From: Meiothermus sp. Pnk-1
GTDB lineage: Bacteria; Deinococcota; Deinococci; Deinococcales; Thermaceae
Direction: 5' to 3'
Assembly: GCF_003226535.1 (NCBI RefSeq)
Contig: NZ_QKOB01000008.1
Span: forward strand, 46,846-110,845
DNA length: 64,000 nucleotides
Shown: positions 34,615-44,968 of the stretch, piece by piece
Layout of the letters: each line of letters opens with the position of its first letter
Position numbering within the stretch: position 1 is the first letter of the stretch
Translations under genes and position numbers: made by a program
The notes under the pieces: model-generated
What the model saw: the letters and a program-made list of their open reading frames with translations, nothing else
Databases searched by the model: none
What the model was told of the DNA's origin: nothing

Positions 34615-36407
34615 GGACGAGCCGCGCTGGGCGTAGGGTTCGGCTGGGCGGGGGACCCGGTATTCACCTTCCAGAAAGCGCTCATGACCTTTTTTGCCGC
34701 AGGCAAGGCGACCCCGCTACCCTCTCCGCCGTTCTCAAAGAAGGCCACCACCACTAGGGGAGGGCGAGGATCGTTAGGATCCACTGGGCCGTAGCCCATG
34801 TACCAGGCGTGGGATAGCCCCATGCGTTTTCCGGGGATCTCGGCGGTGCCGGTCTTGCCCGCAGTGGGTACCGGGAAATCCTTTAGCTGGAAGCTTGCCG
34901 TGCCCTCGGTAACGGTCTGGCGCAGGCCCTGCTGGAGATCGGACCAGTGGGTGCCGGGCACCTGGGTGATGTGCGGGGAAACCGGAGTGTTGCCGATGCG
35001 CCTGACCAGGTGGAGCTCCGGCCGTCGGCCCGACATAGCGATAGTCGAGAGCATCCGGGCGATCTCCGCCGGGGTGGCCAGCACCGGCCCCTGCCCGATG
35101 GCCACGCTCAGGGTCTCGCCGGGGTACCAGGGCTCGTCGAAGGTCGCGCGCTTCCAAGCTCGCGTGGGCAGAAAGCCCAAGCGTTCGGGGATCTCGAGCC
35201 CGGTGGGTTGGCCGATGCCTAACTCCTTGGCCCTAGCGGCGATCTCGTCCACCAGGGGGGCCGAGCCAGGAGGGGAGTTCCACGCCGCTTGGAAGTACCA
35301 GGTGTTGCAGCTGTTGGCGATGGCTCCCTTGACGGTCATGGGGCCCATGTTGTAATGGGCCCAGTTGCGCATGGTGAAGCGGCCCACCGTGAAGGCGGCG
35401 GTGCAGGGATAGGTGGTTGTGGGGCTGACGTACCCCTTTTCCAGCAATACGCTGCTGGTCACCAGCTTGAAGGTCGAGCCCGGTGCGTAGGGCAGTACGG
35501 CCCGGTTGAAGAGGGGTTTGTCGGGGTCTTGGATGAGCCGCTGGATTTCCTCCCGGGGGGTGGGGCGACGGGCGAAAAGGTTGGGGTCGAAAGTAGGGGC
35601 GGTGGCCATGGCCAGCACCTCGCCGTTGCGCGGATCCACCGCGATAATGGCCCCTTTGGGTTTTTGGTCGAGGGGCAGGCCGTAGCGCTTGCGGCCCTTG
35701 TGGAGATCCTCGAGCGCATCAGCCAAAGCCTTTTCGGCCGCTTTTTGCAAATCGTAGTCGATGGTCAGGTAGACGTCCTTGCCGGGGATGGGCGGGCGGA
35801 TCACCTGGCTGCGGATGCGTTCGCCGCGGGCGTTCACCTCTACCAGTCGGGCCCCGCGGGTACCGCGCAGGGTGTCCTCCAAACCGCCCTCGAGGCCCGA
35901 AACCCCCACCAGCTCGTCGGGGTCGTAGCCCTGTTTGACCTGAAGGGCGTTGGCGAGCTGCACGTAACCTAACACCGCGCCGGAGATGGGGCGGGGGTAG
36001 GTGCGCTCGAGGCGTTCCACCAGCTTCAGGTTTTTCTGCCCCGCGGTGAGTTCGGCCAAGGTGGGGATGAGGCCTTCCGGAAGGTTGGCCCGGACGACGA
36101 CCTCTTGAGCGCGTTCGGGTTTAGGTAGCTCGGAGAGGCCCAGTAAGGCCAGGATGCGCTCCTTGAACTCCACTTCACCGCCCGTGTAGACCAGGTCCAC
36201 CGCCATGCGGTTGTCGGCGATGAGCTTGCCGTTGCGGTCGAAGATGCGTCCTCGAGGAGCGGTGATGGGTTCAGTGCGCACGTAGTTGCCCCGGCTCTGG
36301 GTGGCGTACCGTTCATACTCCACCACCTGTAGCTGCCACAGCCGCAGGCCGTACAATCCCAACACCGCGTAGACCGAAAGCAGTAGCAGCAGCAGGCGGC
36401 TATTCAT
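34611..36407 (-). CDS. mrdA: Penicillin-binding protein 2 (elongasome transpeptidase)
   Basis: 598 residues. An N-terminal membrane anchor (LLLLLLSVYAVLGLYGLRLW), a PBP dimerisation domain (GRIFDRNGKLIADNRMAVDLVY) and a transpeptidase with SxxK (PGSTFKLVTS), SxN (NSCNTWYF) and KTG (AGKTGTAEIPGK). It cross-links peptidoglycan of the side wall with RodA and MreBCD. It overlaps mreD by 8 bases, as the last gene of maf-mreC-mreD-mrdA. Start chosen at the ATG directly before the anchor. Confidence 0.95.
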   Translation of the reverse strand: MNSRLLLLLLSVYAVLGLYGLRLWQLQVVEYERYATQSRGNYVRTEPITAPRGRIFDRNGKLIADNRMAVDLVYTGGEVEFKERILALLGLSELPKPERAQEVVVRANLPEGLIPTLAELTAGQKNLKLVERLERTYPRPISGAVLGYVQLANALQVKQGYDPDELVGVSGLEGGLEDTLRGTRGARLVEVNARGERIRSQVIRPPIPGKDVYLTIDYDLQKAAEKALADALEDLHKGRKRYGLPLDQKPKGAIIAVDPRNGEVLAMATAPTFDPNLFARRPTPREEIQRLIQDPDKPLFNRAVLPYAPGSTFKLVTSSVLLEKGYVSPTTTYPCTAAFTVGRFTMRNWAHYNMGPMTVKGAIANSCNTWYFQAAWNSPPGSAPLVDEIAARAKELGIGQPTGLEIPERLGFLPTRAWKRATFDEPWYPGETLSVAIGQGPVLATPAEIARMLSTIAMSGRRPELHLVRRIGNTPVSPHITQVPGTHWSDLQQGLRQTVTEGTASFQLKDFPVPTAGKTGTAEIPGKRMGLSHAWYMGYGPVDPNDPRPPLVVVAFFENGGEGSGVALPAAKKVMSAFWKVNTGSPAQPNPTPSAARP

Positions 36408-36879
36408 AGCGGGGGCTTTCCAGGCTGCCTCTCGCTAGCCTCAGGAAGAATGGAGCCACCAGCAGGGTCAGGATGCCCTCAGAGGCAAAGACGGAGGCGA
36501 TGCTTAAAAAGCCGAAGGGTTCTCCTCGCAGCCAGTAGACCATCAGCAGATACCCCAGCCACTTGGTGAGCAGGCTCCCGATGAGCACCGCATACTGCCC
36601 TAGCGGCTCGTCCCAGTGGAAGGTGCGCGAGAGCCGATAGAACACGTAGGTTCCCAGCAGGTAACCCATCGGGCCAAACCCCGGATAGCCTGCTGCCGAG
36701 AGATCCATCAGCAGGCCCACCGCGAAGGCGAGGATCAGTCCGGTATAGGGCGAAACCCTAGCCGCGATGGCCAGCACGGCCAGAAAGGGTAGGTCGGGGG
36801 GAGAGAGCCAGTCCGGCAGCAATCCCGAGATCAGGCTTTGCAGCAAGAAGGTGAGGGCCAGCAGCAAAATCGGTCTCAT
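36400..36879 (-). CDS. mreD: Rod shape-determining protein MreD
   Basis: 159 residues, five or six membrane helices, with the pattern of MreD (GLILAFAVGLLMDLSAAGYPGFGPMGYLLGTYVFYRLSR in the middle). It links MreC and the PBP2/RodA complex in the cytoplasmic membrane. It overlaps both neighbours by a few bases in the mre operon. MreB is not in the window. Confidence 0.9.
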   Translation of the reverse strand: MRPILLLALTFLLQSLISGLLPDWLSPPDLPFLAVLAIAARVSPYTGLILAFAVGLLMDLSAAGYPGFGPMGYLLGTYVFYRLSRTFHWDEPLGQYAVLIGSLLTKWLGYLLMVYWLRGEPFGFLSIASVFASEGILTLLVAPFFLRLARGSLESPRYE

Positions 36880-37667
36880 AGAGGGCGGAGGACCACCACC
36901 TCCTCCAGTAAAGAAAGCGACACCGCCGGCTTCACCACCGCCTCCTGACGCAAAGCCCCAGGTGGATGAGGGAGCACCTCTTCCACCTGCCCCACCCGGA
37001 TGCCTGCCGGGAAGAGGCCTTGCAGCGACCCCGAGAGTACCCAGTCGCCGGGCTTGATCTTCGCCTCGACAGAGAACTCCACCCGCAGCTTGCCCGGAGG
37101 TTGCCCGGAGGCGATGCCGCGACCCGGGGCATCCATTAGCCGCACCCCTACCCGTGACTCAGGATCGAGGATGGTGCGCACCACCGCAGTGTTGGGGGTG
37201 ACTTCGGTGATGACGCCTACCAGCCCTTCCGCCGAGGTGACCGGCATTCCCACCCGCAGGCCCTGATGGCTGCCGACGCCCAGAAACAGCCGCCGGTAGA
37301 GCCCAGAGGGGTCCTCGCCCACCACCGGGGCCACCGCCACCACCTGGGGAGCCTGCTCAGCTTTTACCCGGAGCGCGGCGGCGAGCTGGCGCAGCTGGAC
37401 CTTGAGGCGGGTGTTCTCCGCCTCGAGCTCGTTTGCCTTCTCCCGCAGGGCCCGGTTCTCGGCCCGCAGATCCCGGCGGTCTACGAGGGCGGCTACCGCC
37501 CCGCGGAGGTTCTGCCCCACCCGGTAGCTCCATCCGAACCACGGAGCAATCCGGGCGGCCAACTCGCCGGGGAGGGCAGGGGCGTAGGAGCGGGTGAGGC
37601 TCGAGAGCACCAAAGTCAGAACCAACAGCCCCAGCAGCAGCACTCGCCGCAGCACCCGCTCAGTCAT
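36876..37667 (-). CDS. mreC: Rod shape-determining protein MreC
   Basis: 263 residues. A short cytoplasmic tail and one anchor helix (VLLLGLLVLTLVLSSLT) precede a coiled coil at about 60-100 (NRALREKANELEAENTRLKVQLRQL) and the beta-rich periplasmic MreC domain (VDRRD, VGEDPSGLYRRLFLGVGSHQGLRVGMPV, GDWVLSGSLQGLFPAGIRVG). It activates PBP2 for side-wall synthesis. The start overlaps maf and the end overlaps mreD. Confidence 0.93.
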   Translation of the reverse strand: MTERVLRRVLLLGLLVLTLVLSSLTRSYAPALPGELAARIAPWFGWSYRVGQNLRGAVAALVDRRDLRAENRALREKANELEAENTRLKVQLRQLAAALRVKAEQAPQVVAVAPVVGEDPSGLYRRLFLGVGSHQGLRVGMPVTSAEGLVGVITEVTPNTAVVRTILDPESRVGVRLMDAPGRGIASGQPPGKLRVEFSVEAKIKPGDWVLSGSLQGLFPAGIRVGQVEEVLPHPPGALRQEAVVKPAVSLSLLEEVVVLRPL

Positions 37668-38274
37668 CGGCCCTACCCCATCGCTGATTGCTGGCGGAAG
37701 CCAGCGGATAACCCGCCTGCTTCAAACCCTCCCAGACCCGGGCTACCGGTAGCCCCATCACCGCGTAGAAGTCCCCCTCGAGCCGCTCTACCAGCACCAT
37801 CCCTTTCCCTTGCACCCCGTACCCACCGGCTTTGTCCATTCCCTCGCCAGAGGCCACGTACCACTCGATCTCCCAGTCTGCCAGCTCGCGGAAAAACACC
37901 CGGGTGGCCTCCACCCCCGTGTACTCCGCCCCCTCGGGGGTGCGCAAGGCAAATCCGGTGAAGACGGTGTGGTCCCGTCCTGAGAGCAGGCGGATAAAGC
38001 GGCGGTACTCGCCCTGGTCGGCAGGCTTGCCCAAGACCTGTTTTCCCAGCGCCACCAGGGTGTCGGCGGCCAACACCCACTCGCCGGGTTGCCAAACGGT
38101 CCGGGCCTTGCGCTGGGCTAGCTCACCGGCCTGCTGTAGGGGAGAGAGGTGCTCGAGCCCCGCCTCATCCGCCCCGGAGACCCGTACCACAAAAGGCAGG
38201 CCCAGCCGAGAGAGCAGCTCCGCCCGGCGGGGGCTTCCTGAAGCCAGCACGATCAAGGGTCTCGAGTCTGACAT
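37660..38274 (-). CDS. maf: Maf-family nucleotide pyrophosphatase
   Basis: 204 residues. Family motifs LASGSPRRAELLSRLG, ADTLVALGKQVLGKPAD, GRDHTVFTGF and GKGMVLVERLEGDFYAVMGLPV. Maf proteins hydrolyse dTTP/UTP or modified nucleotides. It heads the mre operon, the usual position. The ATG at 38274 (MSDSRPL) is preferred to the frame start at 38316. An AT-rich box (TAAAGATACAAC) lies just upstream. Confidence 0.92.
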   Translation of the reverse strand: MSDSRPLIVLASGSPRRAELLSRLGLPFVVRVSGADEAGLEHLSPLQQAGELAQRKARTVWQPGEWVLAADTLVALGKQVLGKPADQGEYRRFIRLLSGRDHTVFTGFALRTPEGAEYTGVEATRVFFRELADWEIEWYVASGEGMDKAGGYGVQGKGMVLVERLEGDFYAVMGLPVARVWEGLKQAGYPLASASNQRWGRADD

Positions 38275-38303
38275 GGTTGTATCTTTACCCGATTGGGCCT
38301 GCC

Positions 38304-38326
38304 CTGGGGGCCTCAAACTGCCCCAG
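38304..38326 (-). terminator. Stem-loop between the PLD-like gene and maf
   Basis: CTGGGG/CCCCAG arms around an 11-base loop, downstream of the phospholipase D-like gene. There is no T-run. It may separate the deoC-PLD transcript from maf. Confidence 0.35.
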
Positions 38327-38380
38327 ATTACCAGATATCCCCTAACCCCTCCTGATATGGATGAGACCGAGAGAAGCCTT

Positions 38381-39547
38381 TCAGTCCAGCGGTTTGCCCA
38401 CTTTCCAGATAGCCTCCACTTCGCGGGCGTATCGCTGGGCCAGGGGTTGGCTTTGGAGGATGAGCAGGTTTTCGTTGTTGTCGCGGAACGCGTTGTTGGA
38501 GAAGTTATAGCTTCCGGTGATCACCCATTCCCGGTCGAGCACCATCACCTTGTCGTGCAGGGTATAGGGGTTGGCGTCCCGGCGCACCTCCACCCCGGCC
38601 TTTTGCATCTCCCGATCTTTGGAGGCCACGAGGTTGCGGGTCTCGAGCACCGCGCGCACCTTCACCTCGCGCCGCACCGCCTCTTCCAGCAGGCGTACTA
38701 TCTCGTTGTCGGTGAGGACGAAAGCCGCGATCCAGATCTCCCGTCTGGCCTCGCGCAAGCGCTTCAGAATCGCCTGCCGCCCGCTTCGGCCCCCTTCGGG
38801 GCTAAAGTAGACGGTGCCGTTCAGGTCTGGGAAGGCGAAGCGGGCTGGCTGCCCCCGCCCGGTCTCGAGCCCGCCCCACAGGGCGTCAAACTCGGCCCGG
38901 TAAGCTTTGGCCAGCGCGGCCGAGGGCAGCCAGAGGCTATTCTCGTTGTTGCGGGCGAAGGCGTTCCAGGTGAGGTTGGTGCTGCCGGTCCAGACCCCCA
39001 GTTCATCGGGGATTACGAACTTGTGATGCATGAAGGCCTCGCGGCGGTCGTAGCAGACCTGGAGGGTTACCACCCGCTCGCAGCGTTGGTCGATGGGCTG
39101 GATCTGGGCCTGCCCCACCCCGCTTCGCGGCGAAAGGAGCGTCTCCTGGTGGGTCAGCCTCGGCTCGTCGTCGCGCTGGCCCTTGGCCGCCCTCACGATG
39201 TACTCGCGGGTCTCGCGCTGGTAGTCGCGGTCGCTGTAGAGCCGCACCGCTACCCCCCGGCGCGCGGCGTCGAGCAGGGCGCGGGCGATCTCGAGGTCGC
39301 GGAACTCGAAGGCCGCCACGTCCAGTTGGGCCTTGGCCTGAGACATCAGGGCGATCAGCCGGGCCTTGGCCTTTTTCCCGTCCTCGGGCATGAAGTAACT
39401 CTCGACGCCCCCGGCAGCTACGGGAGTGGGTTGGGGCCGGTTCTGCCACCACTCGAAAAACAGGAACAGCCCCAACAGCAGCAACAAGAGCAACAGGCTA
39501 GCCCCGTTCAAGGGTGGGGATGGGCGGCGCGACCGGCGACGGGCCAT
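38381..39547 (-). CDS. Phospholipase D-like protein, membrane-anchored
   Basis: 388 residues. A basic N-terminus and one strong membrane helix (LLLLLLLLGLFLFFEWW) are followed by two PLD domains with HKD motifs: HHKFVIPDELGVWTGSTNLT and LHDKVMVLDREWVITGSYNFS. Members are phospholipases, cardiolipin synthases or nucleases; the exported, single-helix form suggests an envelope or nucleic-acid nuclease. It overlaps the stop of deoC by ATGA. The frame upstream to 40135 is a shadow of deoC. Confidence 0.85.
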   Translation of the reverse strand: MARRRSRRPSPPLNGASLLLLLLLLGLFLFFEWWQNRPQPTPVAAGGVESYFMPEDGKKAKARLIALMSQAKAQLDVAAFEFRDLEIARALLDAARRGVAVRLYSDRDYQRETREYIVRAAKGQRDDEPRLTHQETLLSPRSGVGQAQIQPIDQRCERVVTLQVCYDRREAFMHHKFVIPDELGVWTGSTNLTWNAFARNNENSLWLPSAALAKAYRAEFDALWGGLETGRGQPARFAFPDLNGTVYFSPEGGRSGRQAILKRLREARREIWIAAFVLTDNEIVRLLEEAVRREVKVRAVLETRNLVASKDREMQKAGVEVRRDANPYTLHDKVMVLDREWVITGSYNFSNNAFRDNNENLLILQSQPLAQRYAREVEAIWKVGKPLD

Positions 39548-40206
39548 CAGTAGCCCTCTGCAGCTTGACCTTGAAGCAAAGCGACCCCGCTGCTGGTGCC
39601 GAGGCGGGTGGCTCCGGCTGCGATCATGGCGAGGGCGGTTTCGCGGTCGCGGATACCCCCCGCGGCCTTGACCTGGGCTTTGCCCCTGGCCACTTCGGCC
39701 AGGATCTGCACGTCTTCGAGGCTGGCCCCCCGCGGCCCGAATCCGGTGGAGGTCTTGAGGAAGTCGGCCCCTGCGGTCACGGCGGCCTTGGCGGCTTTCT
39801 TGATCTCGGCAGGGGTGAGGTATCCGGTCTCGAGGATGGCTTTGAGCACCTGGCGCGGCACCGCCTGGCGCACGGCTCGGATATCGGCCTCCACGGCCTT
39901 CCAGTCCCCGGCCTTGGCCGCCCCCAGGTGGATCACCATGTCCACCTCGTCGGCCCCCAAGGCGACGGTCTGGGCGGCCTCGAGGGCTTTGGTTTCGCTC
40001 AGGGCAGCCCCCAGCGGGAAGCCGACCACGGTGACAACCTTGACCTCGCTGCCAAGGAGAAGCTCTTTGGCCAGTTGCACGTAGCAAGGCTGCACGCAGA
40101 CCCCGAAAAACTTGTGTTTGCGGGCCTCTGCACACAAAGTCTCGATCTGGCTGGGGGTGGCGGTGGGCTTGAGCAGGGTGTGGTCGATGAAAGGGGCTAA
40201 ATCCAC
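39547..40206 (-). CDS. deoC: Deoxyribose-phosphate aldolase
   Basis: 219 residues, TIM barrel. IDHTLLKPTAT at the start, VVGFPLGAA, Schiff-base lysine in KAILETGYL and DFLKTSTGF, and AAGGIRDRETALAMIAAGATRLGTSSG near the end. It splits 2-deoxyribose 5-phosphate to acetaldehyde and glyceraldehyde 3-phosphate. It is coupled to the downstream PLD gene, and nucleic-acid salvage may link them. Confidence 0.96.
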   Translation of the reverse strand: MDLAPFIDHTLLKPTATPSQIETLCAEARKHKFFGVCVQPCYVQLAKELLLGSEVKVVTVVGFPLGAALSETKALEAAQTVALGADEVDMVIHLGAAKAGDWKAVEADIRAVRQAVPRQVLKAILETGYLTPAEIKKAAKAAVTAGADFLKTSTGFGPRGASLEDVQILAEVARGKAQVKAAGGIRDRETALAMIAAGATRLGTSSGVALLQGQAAEGY

Positions 40207-40268
40207 CCCTCTATCCTAAAGCCCTTTTCTCTCCTGGGTAAGGTCGGCCCGGGGGTAGTGGTCGGTTA

Positions 40269-40286
40269 TTGGTATATGCTTGGTAT
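40269..40286 (+). promoter_or_regulatory. GntR box 1, TTGGTA-N6-TGGTAT (glmA promoter)
   Basis: Two half sites an 11-bp step apart enclose the putative -10 TATGCT (40275-40280), three bases before the ATG at 40289. The same 12 fixed bases recur at 48905, 54411 and 54489. Bound repressor would cover the -10. Confidence 0.7.
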
Positions 40287-40288
40287 GC

Positions 40289-41251
40289 ATGCTGCGTGTG
40301 CTTGAACCCTCCGACCTCCCGGCGTTGCTCGAGCTATGGAACCGCCGCTGGGGGAGGCAGTTTCCGTTGGATGCGGCCCTTTGGCATCAGCAGACCGCAG
40401 GCGACCCGCGGCACTTCCGGGCGGACCTGGCGCGGGTGCTCGAGGAAGGGGGCCGGGTGGTGGGGGCGGTGAGCCTCAAGACGCCGCCCTCGCCGCCCTC
40501 CTGGGCCAACCAGAACCCGCACAACGCCTGGATCAGCTTCCTGCTCGTCGAGCCGGGGCGGGAGGGGGATGTGGGGCGGGCATTGCTCGAGTACGCCCAG
40601 GGCGCCCTCCGCGCCCTGGGCTTCGCCCGGGTGCAGTACGGCGGCGACCCCAGCCACTTCTTCCCCGGCGTGCCGCTCGAGGATGTGGCGCTCGCCGAAC
40701 TGTTGCAGGCTTCCGGCTTCGAAGCGGGGGGCCTCGAGCAAGACTTCATCCGCGACTTGGCCGATTACGCCTTGCCCGCCGCCGCGCGGGAGGCGCTCGA
40801 GGCCAGCGGGTTCAGGATCGGCCCCTGCCGGCCGGAGCAGGTACCGGCCCTGCTGGGCTTTCTCGAGAGCACCTTTCCGGGGCGCTGGCTGTACGAGACG
40901 GTGGAGCGCTTGAAGGTCGAGCCCAGCCCGGCGGATGTGCTGGTGCTGGAGGGCGAGGGGCAGGTGTGGGGCTTCGCCCACCTATACCACCGGGGCTCGA
41001 GGCGCATCGGGCCGGGGATCTACTGGCGGGAGGCGCTGGGAGGCGCCTACGGTGGCCTCGGCCCCATCGGGGTTTCCGGGGCCTTGCGGGGGCGGGGGCT
41101 GGGTTTCGCGCTGCTGTGCTACGGGGTAGAGCACCTCAAGGGGCTGGGCGTGGAGCGCATGGTGATCGACTGGACCACCCTGGAGGGCTTCTACGGCAAG
41201 ATCGGCTTCGTGCCCTGGCGTGGCTACCGCCCGCACCGCCGCGGGCTATGA
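40289..41251 (+). CDS. glmA: Tandem-GNAT N-acetyltransferase, GlmA-like (glucosamine/glucosaminide)
   Basis: 320 residues with two GNAT folds, residues about 1-130 (SFLLVEPGREGDVGRALLEYA) and 180-310 (GPIGVSGALRGRGLGFALLCYGVEHLKG, GFYGKIGFVPW). A two-GNAT protein coupled by ATGA to a BadF-type kinase is the arrangement of Clostridium acetobutylicum GlmA-MurK, where GlmA N-acetylates glucosamine and its oligomers. The ATG at 40289 has the -10 TATGCT eight bases before it; the upstream TTG at 40280 lies in the promoter. The gene is under GntR box 1. Confidence 0.75.
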   Translation: MLRVLEPSDLPALLELWNRRWGRQFPLDAALWHQQTAGDPRHFRADLARVLEEGGRVVGAVSLKTPPSPPSWANQNPHNAWISFLLVEPGREGDVGRALLEYAQGALRALGFARVQYGGDPSHFFPGVPLEDVALAELLQASGFEAGGLEQDFIRDLADYALPAAAREALEASGFRIGPCRPEQVPALLGFLESTFPGRWLYETVERLKVEPSPADVLVLEGEGQVWGFAHLYHRGSRRIGPGIYWREALGGAYGGLGPIGVSGALRGRGLGFALLCYGVEHLKGLGVERMVIDWTTLEGFYGKIGFVPWRGYRPHRRGL

Positions 41252-42126
41252 GCCTGTACCGGGTGGGGGTGGACGCCGGGGGGACCGCGGTCCGGGCGGT
41301 GCTGGCCCGGAAGGGGCCGGAGGGCCTCGAGGTGCTGGGCCGGGGCACGGCGGGGAGCGCCAATCCGCGGCAGGTGGGCCTCGAGGCCGCCCACCGCGAG
41401 CTGCGCGCGGCCATCGAGGCCGCCTTCCGGGAGGCCGGGCTCGAGCCCGAGCTGGCGGGTTGCGCCGTTCACGCTGGGGTGGCGGGGCTGGCCACACCCG
41501 AGGACCTGTGGGCCTTCGAGGGCTTTCCCCACCCCTACGCCCGGCTTGAGGCCCAGAGCGACGCCACCCTCACCCTGAGCGCCTACTTTGCCGGGGAACC
41601 GGGGGTGCTGCTGGTGGTGGGCACCGGCTGCATCGCCTTGGCCCGGGGGCCGGACGGGCGGCTATACCGCCGCATGGGCTGGGGCTTTCCCCTGGAGCAG
41701 GGCGGGGGAAGCTGGCTGGGGCTCGAGGTGCTGCGGCTGGCCCTGTCCGACTGGGAGAACGCCCAGCCGAGCCCGCTGGCCGAGAAGGCCCGGGAGCACT
41801 TCTCGAGCGTGCGCGAGGCCATCGAGTGGGCGCGGGGGCAGGGCGCGGGTGGCTACGGGCAGTTCGCGCCCTGGGTCTTCGCCGCCGCCGCCACCGACCC
41901 GCGGGCCGCGAGGCTCCTGCGGGAATGGCACGACCTCGGGTTGCGGCTCGTCCGCGAGCTTCAGGCCGAGAGCGGGGCCGGGAGCGCCGGGGTCTGGGGC
42001 GGGCTGGGCGAGCGCTTCTTGCGGCTGGGGCAACCCGCGCACTACCGGCCGCCCCGGAGGGGGCCGCTCGAGCAGGCCCTGTTGCTGGCCGATCGCCTAG
42101 CCGCGCGGGTAGAGCCAGGCGGTTGA
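41248..42126 (+). CDS. murK: BadF/BcrA-family sugar kinase, MurK-like (MurNAc/GlcNAc kinase)
   Basis: 292 residues, ASKHA fold. Phosphate-1 loop GVDAGGTAVRAVLA, phosphate-2 LLVVGTGCIALAR, and MGWGFPLEQGGGSWLG. This BadF/N-acetylglucosamine kinase type includes MurK, which phosphorylates MurNAc and GlcNAc at O-6. It overlaps the glmA stop by ATGA, which favours this role. Its product, MurNAc-6-P, would feed murQ, also in the island. Its end overlaps the convergent namZ by 30 bases. Confidence 0.8.
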   Translation: MSLYRVGVDAGGTAVRAVLARKGPEGLEVLGRGTAGSANPRQVGLEAAHRELRAAIEAAFREAGLEPELAGCAVHAGVAGLATPEDLWAFEGFPHPYARLEAQSDATLTLSAYFAGEPGVLLVVGTGCIALARGPDGRLYRRMGWGFPLEQGGGSWLGLEVLRLALSDWENAQPSPLAEKAREHFSSVREAIEWARGQGAGGYGQFAPWVFAAAATDPRAARLLREWHDLGLRLVRELQAESGAGSAGVWGGLGERFLRLGQPAHYRPPRRGPLEQALLLADRLAARVEPGG

Positions 42127-43187
42127 AAGCCGCTCCTGGGCGTAGCGCCGGGCCTCGAGCTCCCAGGCGTGGCAGCGCTCCTGGGCCTGCTCCGGCGCGA
42201 AGAGCTCGGGCGCGAAGGGAACTCCTAACAGCTTCTGCAGCCAGTCGGGGTTGAGCTCGAGGCCCTGCTCGGCCAGGGCGCCCACCAGGGCCATTCCGAC
42301 GGGGAGGGCGCGGGCGAGGGGCTCGAGGACGTGGATCTGCACCCCCGCGCAGGGCTGCCCGGCGTGTTTGGAGAAGGCGGGGGTGAAGTAGGCCGGGCGG
42401 AAGCGCACCGGGCCGAGGTCGAGGCCGTTGAGCCGCCTGGCCAGCGCCACCGCGTCGATCCCGGGGGCCCCCACGAGGCGGAAGGGCAGGGCCGTGCCGC
42501 GCCCCTCCGAGGCCGCGCTGCCCTCGACCAGGCCGGTGCCCACGTAGAGGCGGGCGGTCTCGAGGTCGGGGAGGTTGGGCGAGGGGGGAACCCAGGGCAG
42601 GCCCCCGTAGCCGAAGGGCTCGAGCGGGTCGCAGGGGATGACCTCCACCCCGGGCTCCACCAGGCGGGCGCACTCCCCCAGGGTCAGGCCGTGGCGCAGG
42701 GGGAGCTCGAGCGCCCCCACGAAGGAGCGGAAGCGCGGCTCGAGCACCGGGCCCTCCACCGGGAAGCCCAGCGGGTTGGGCCGGTCCAGCACCACCACCC
42801 GGGTGCCGCTTTGCCGGGCGGCCTCGAGCACCTGCACCAGTGTGGAGACGTAGGTGTAGAAGCGCACCCCCACATCCTGCACATCGACCAACAGGGTGTC
42901 CACCTGGGCGATGCGCTCGGCGATTTCGGAGGGGCTCTTGTGGTAGAGGCTGTGGGTGGGCAGGCCGGTCTGGCGGTCGGCGGTGACCTCGGGGGCCTCC
43001 CCGGCCTGCCCGGAGCCGTCGATGCCGTGCTCGGGGCCATAGAGCCGCTCGAGCCGCACCCCCGCCCGCAGGAGCGCCACCGCCGAGGGGATCAGGTCGC
43101 GGGTCACCCCGGCGGGATGGGTGAGTAAGCCGATCCTCCCCGCCCCTTGCAGCGGGGAAGGATCCAGGAGAAGGCGCTCGAGGCCGG

Positions 43188-43191
<4 letters not shown>
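42097..43191 (-). CDS. namZ: Exo-beta-N-acetylmuramidase NamZ (DUF1343)
   Basis: 364 residues. DUF1343 hallmarks: LYGPEHGIDGSGQAGE, VDVQDVGVRFYTYVSTLVQVLE, VVVLDRPNPLG, PPSPNLPDLETARLYVGTGLVEG and FTPAFSKHAGQPCAGVQIHV. NamZ removes MurNAc from the non-reducing end of peptidoglycan fragments. Unlike Bacillus NamZ, no signal peptide is seen at the N-terminus (MTGLERLLLDPSPLQG), so I expect a cytosolic enzyme acting on imported fragments. It is last in the SBP1-permease-SBP2-namZ operon; start overlaps the SBP2 stop. Confidence 0.9.
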
Positions 43192-44957
<1,766 letters not shown>

Positions 44958-44968
44958 AGTCTCCTCCG

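Noticed and set aside
37832..39553. 573-codon plus-strand frame across maf and the PLD-like gene
   Set aside because: Antisense to two genes with conserved motifs; no recognisable protein.
40336..42126. 596-codon frame spanning glmA and murK
   Set aside because: Its first part is glmA read in another frame; only the murK part from 41248 is real.
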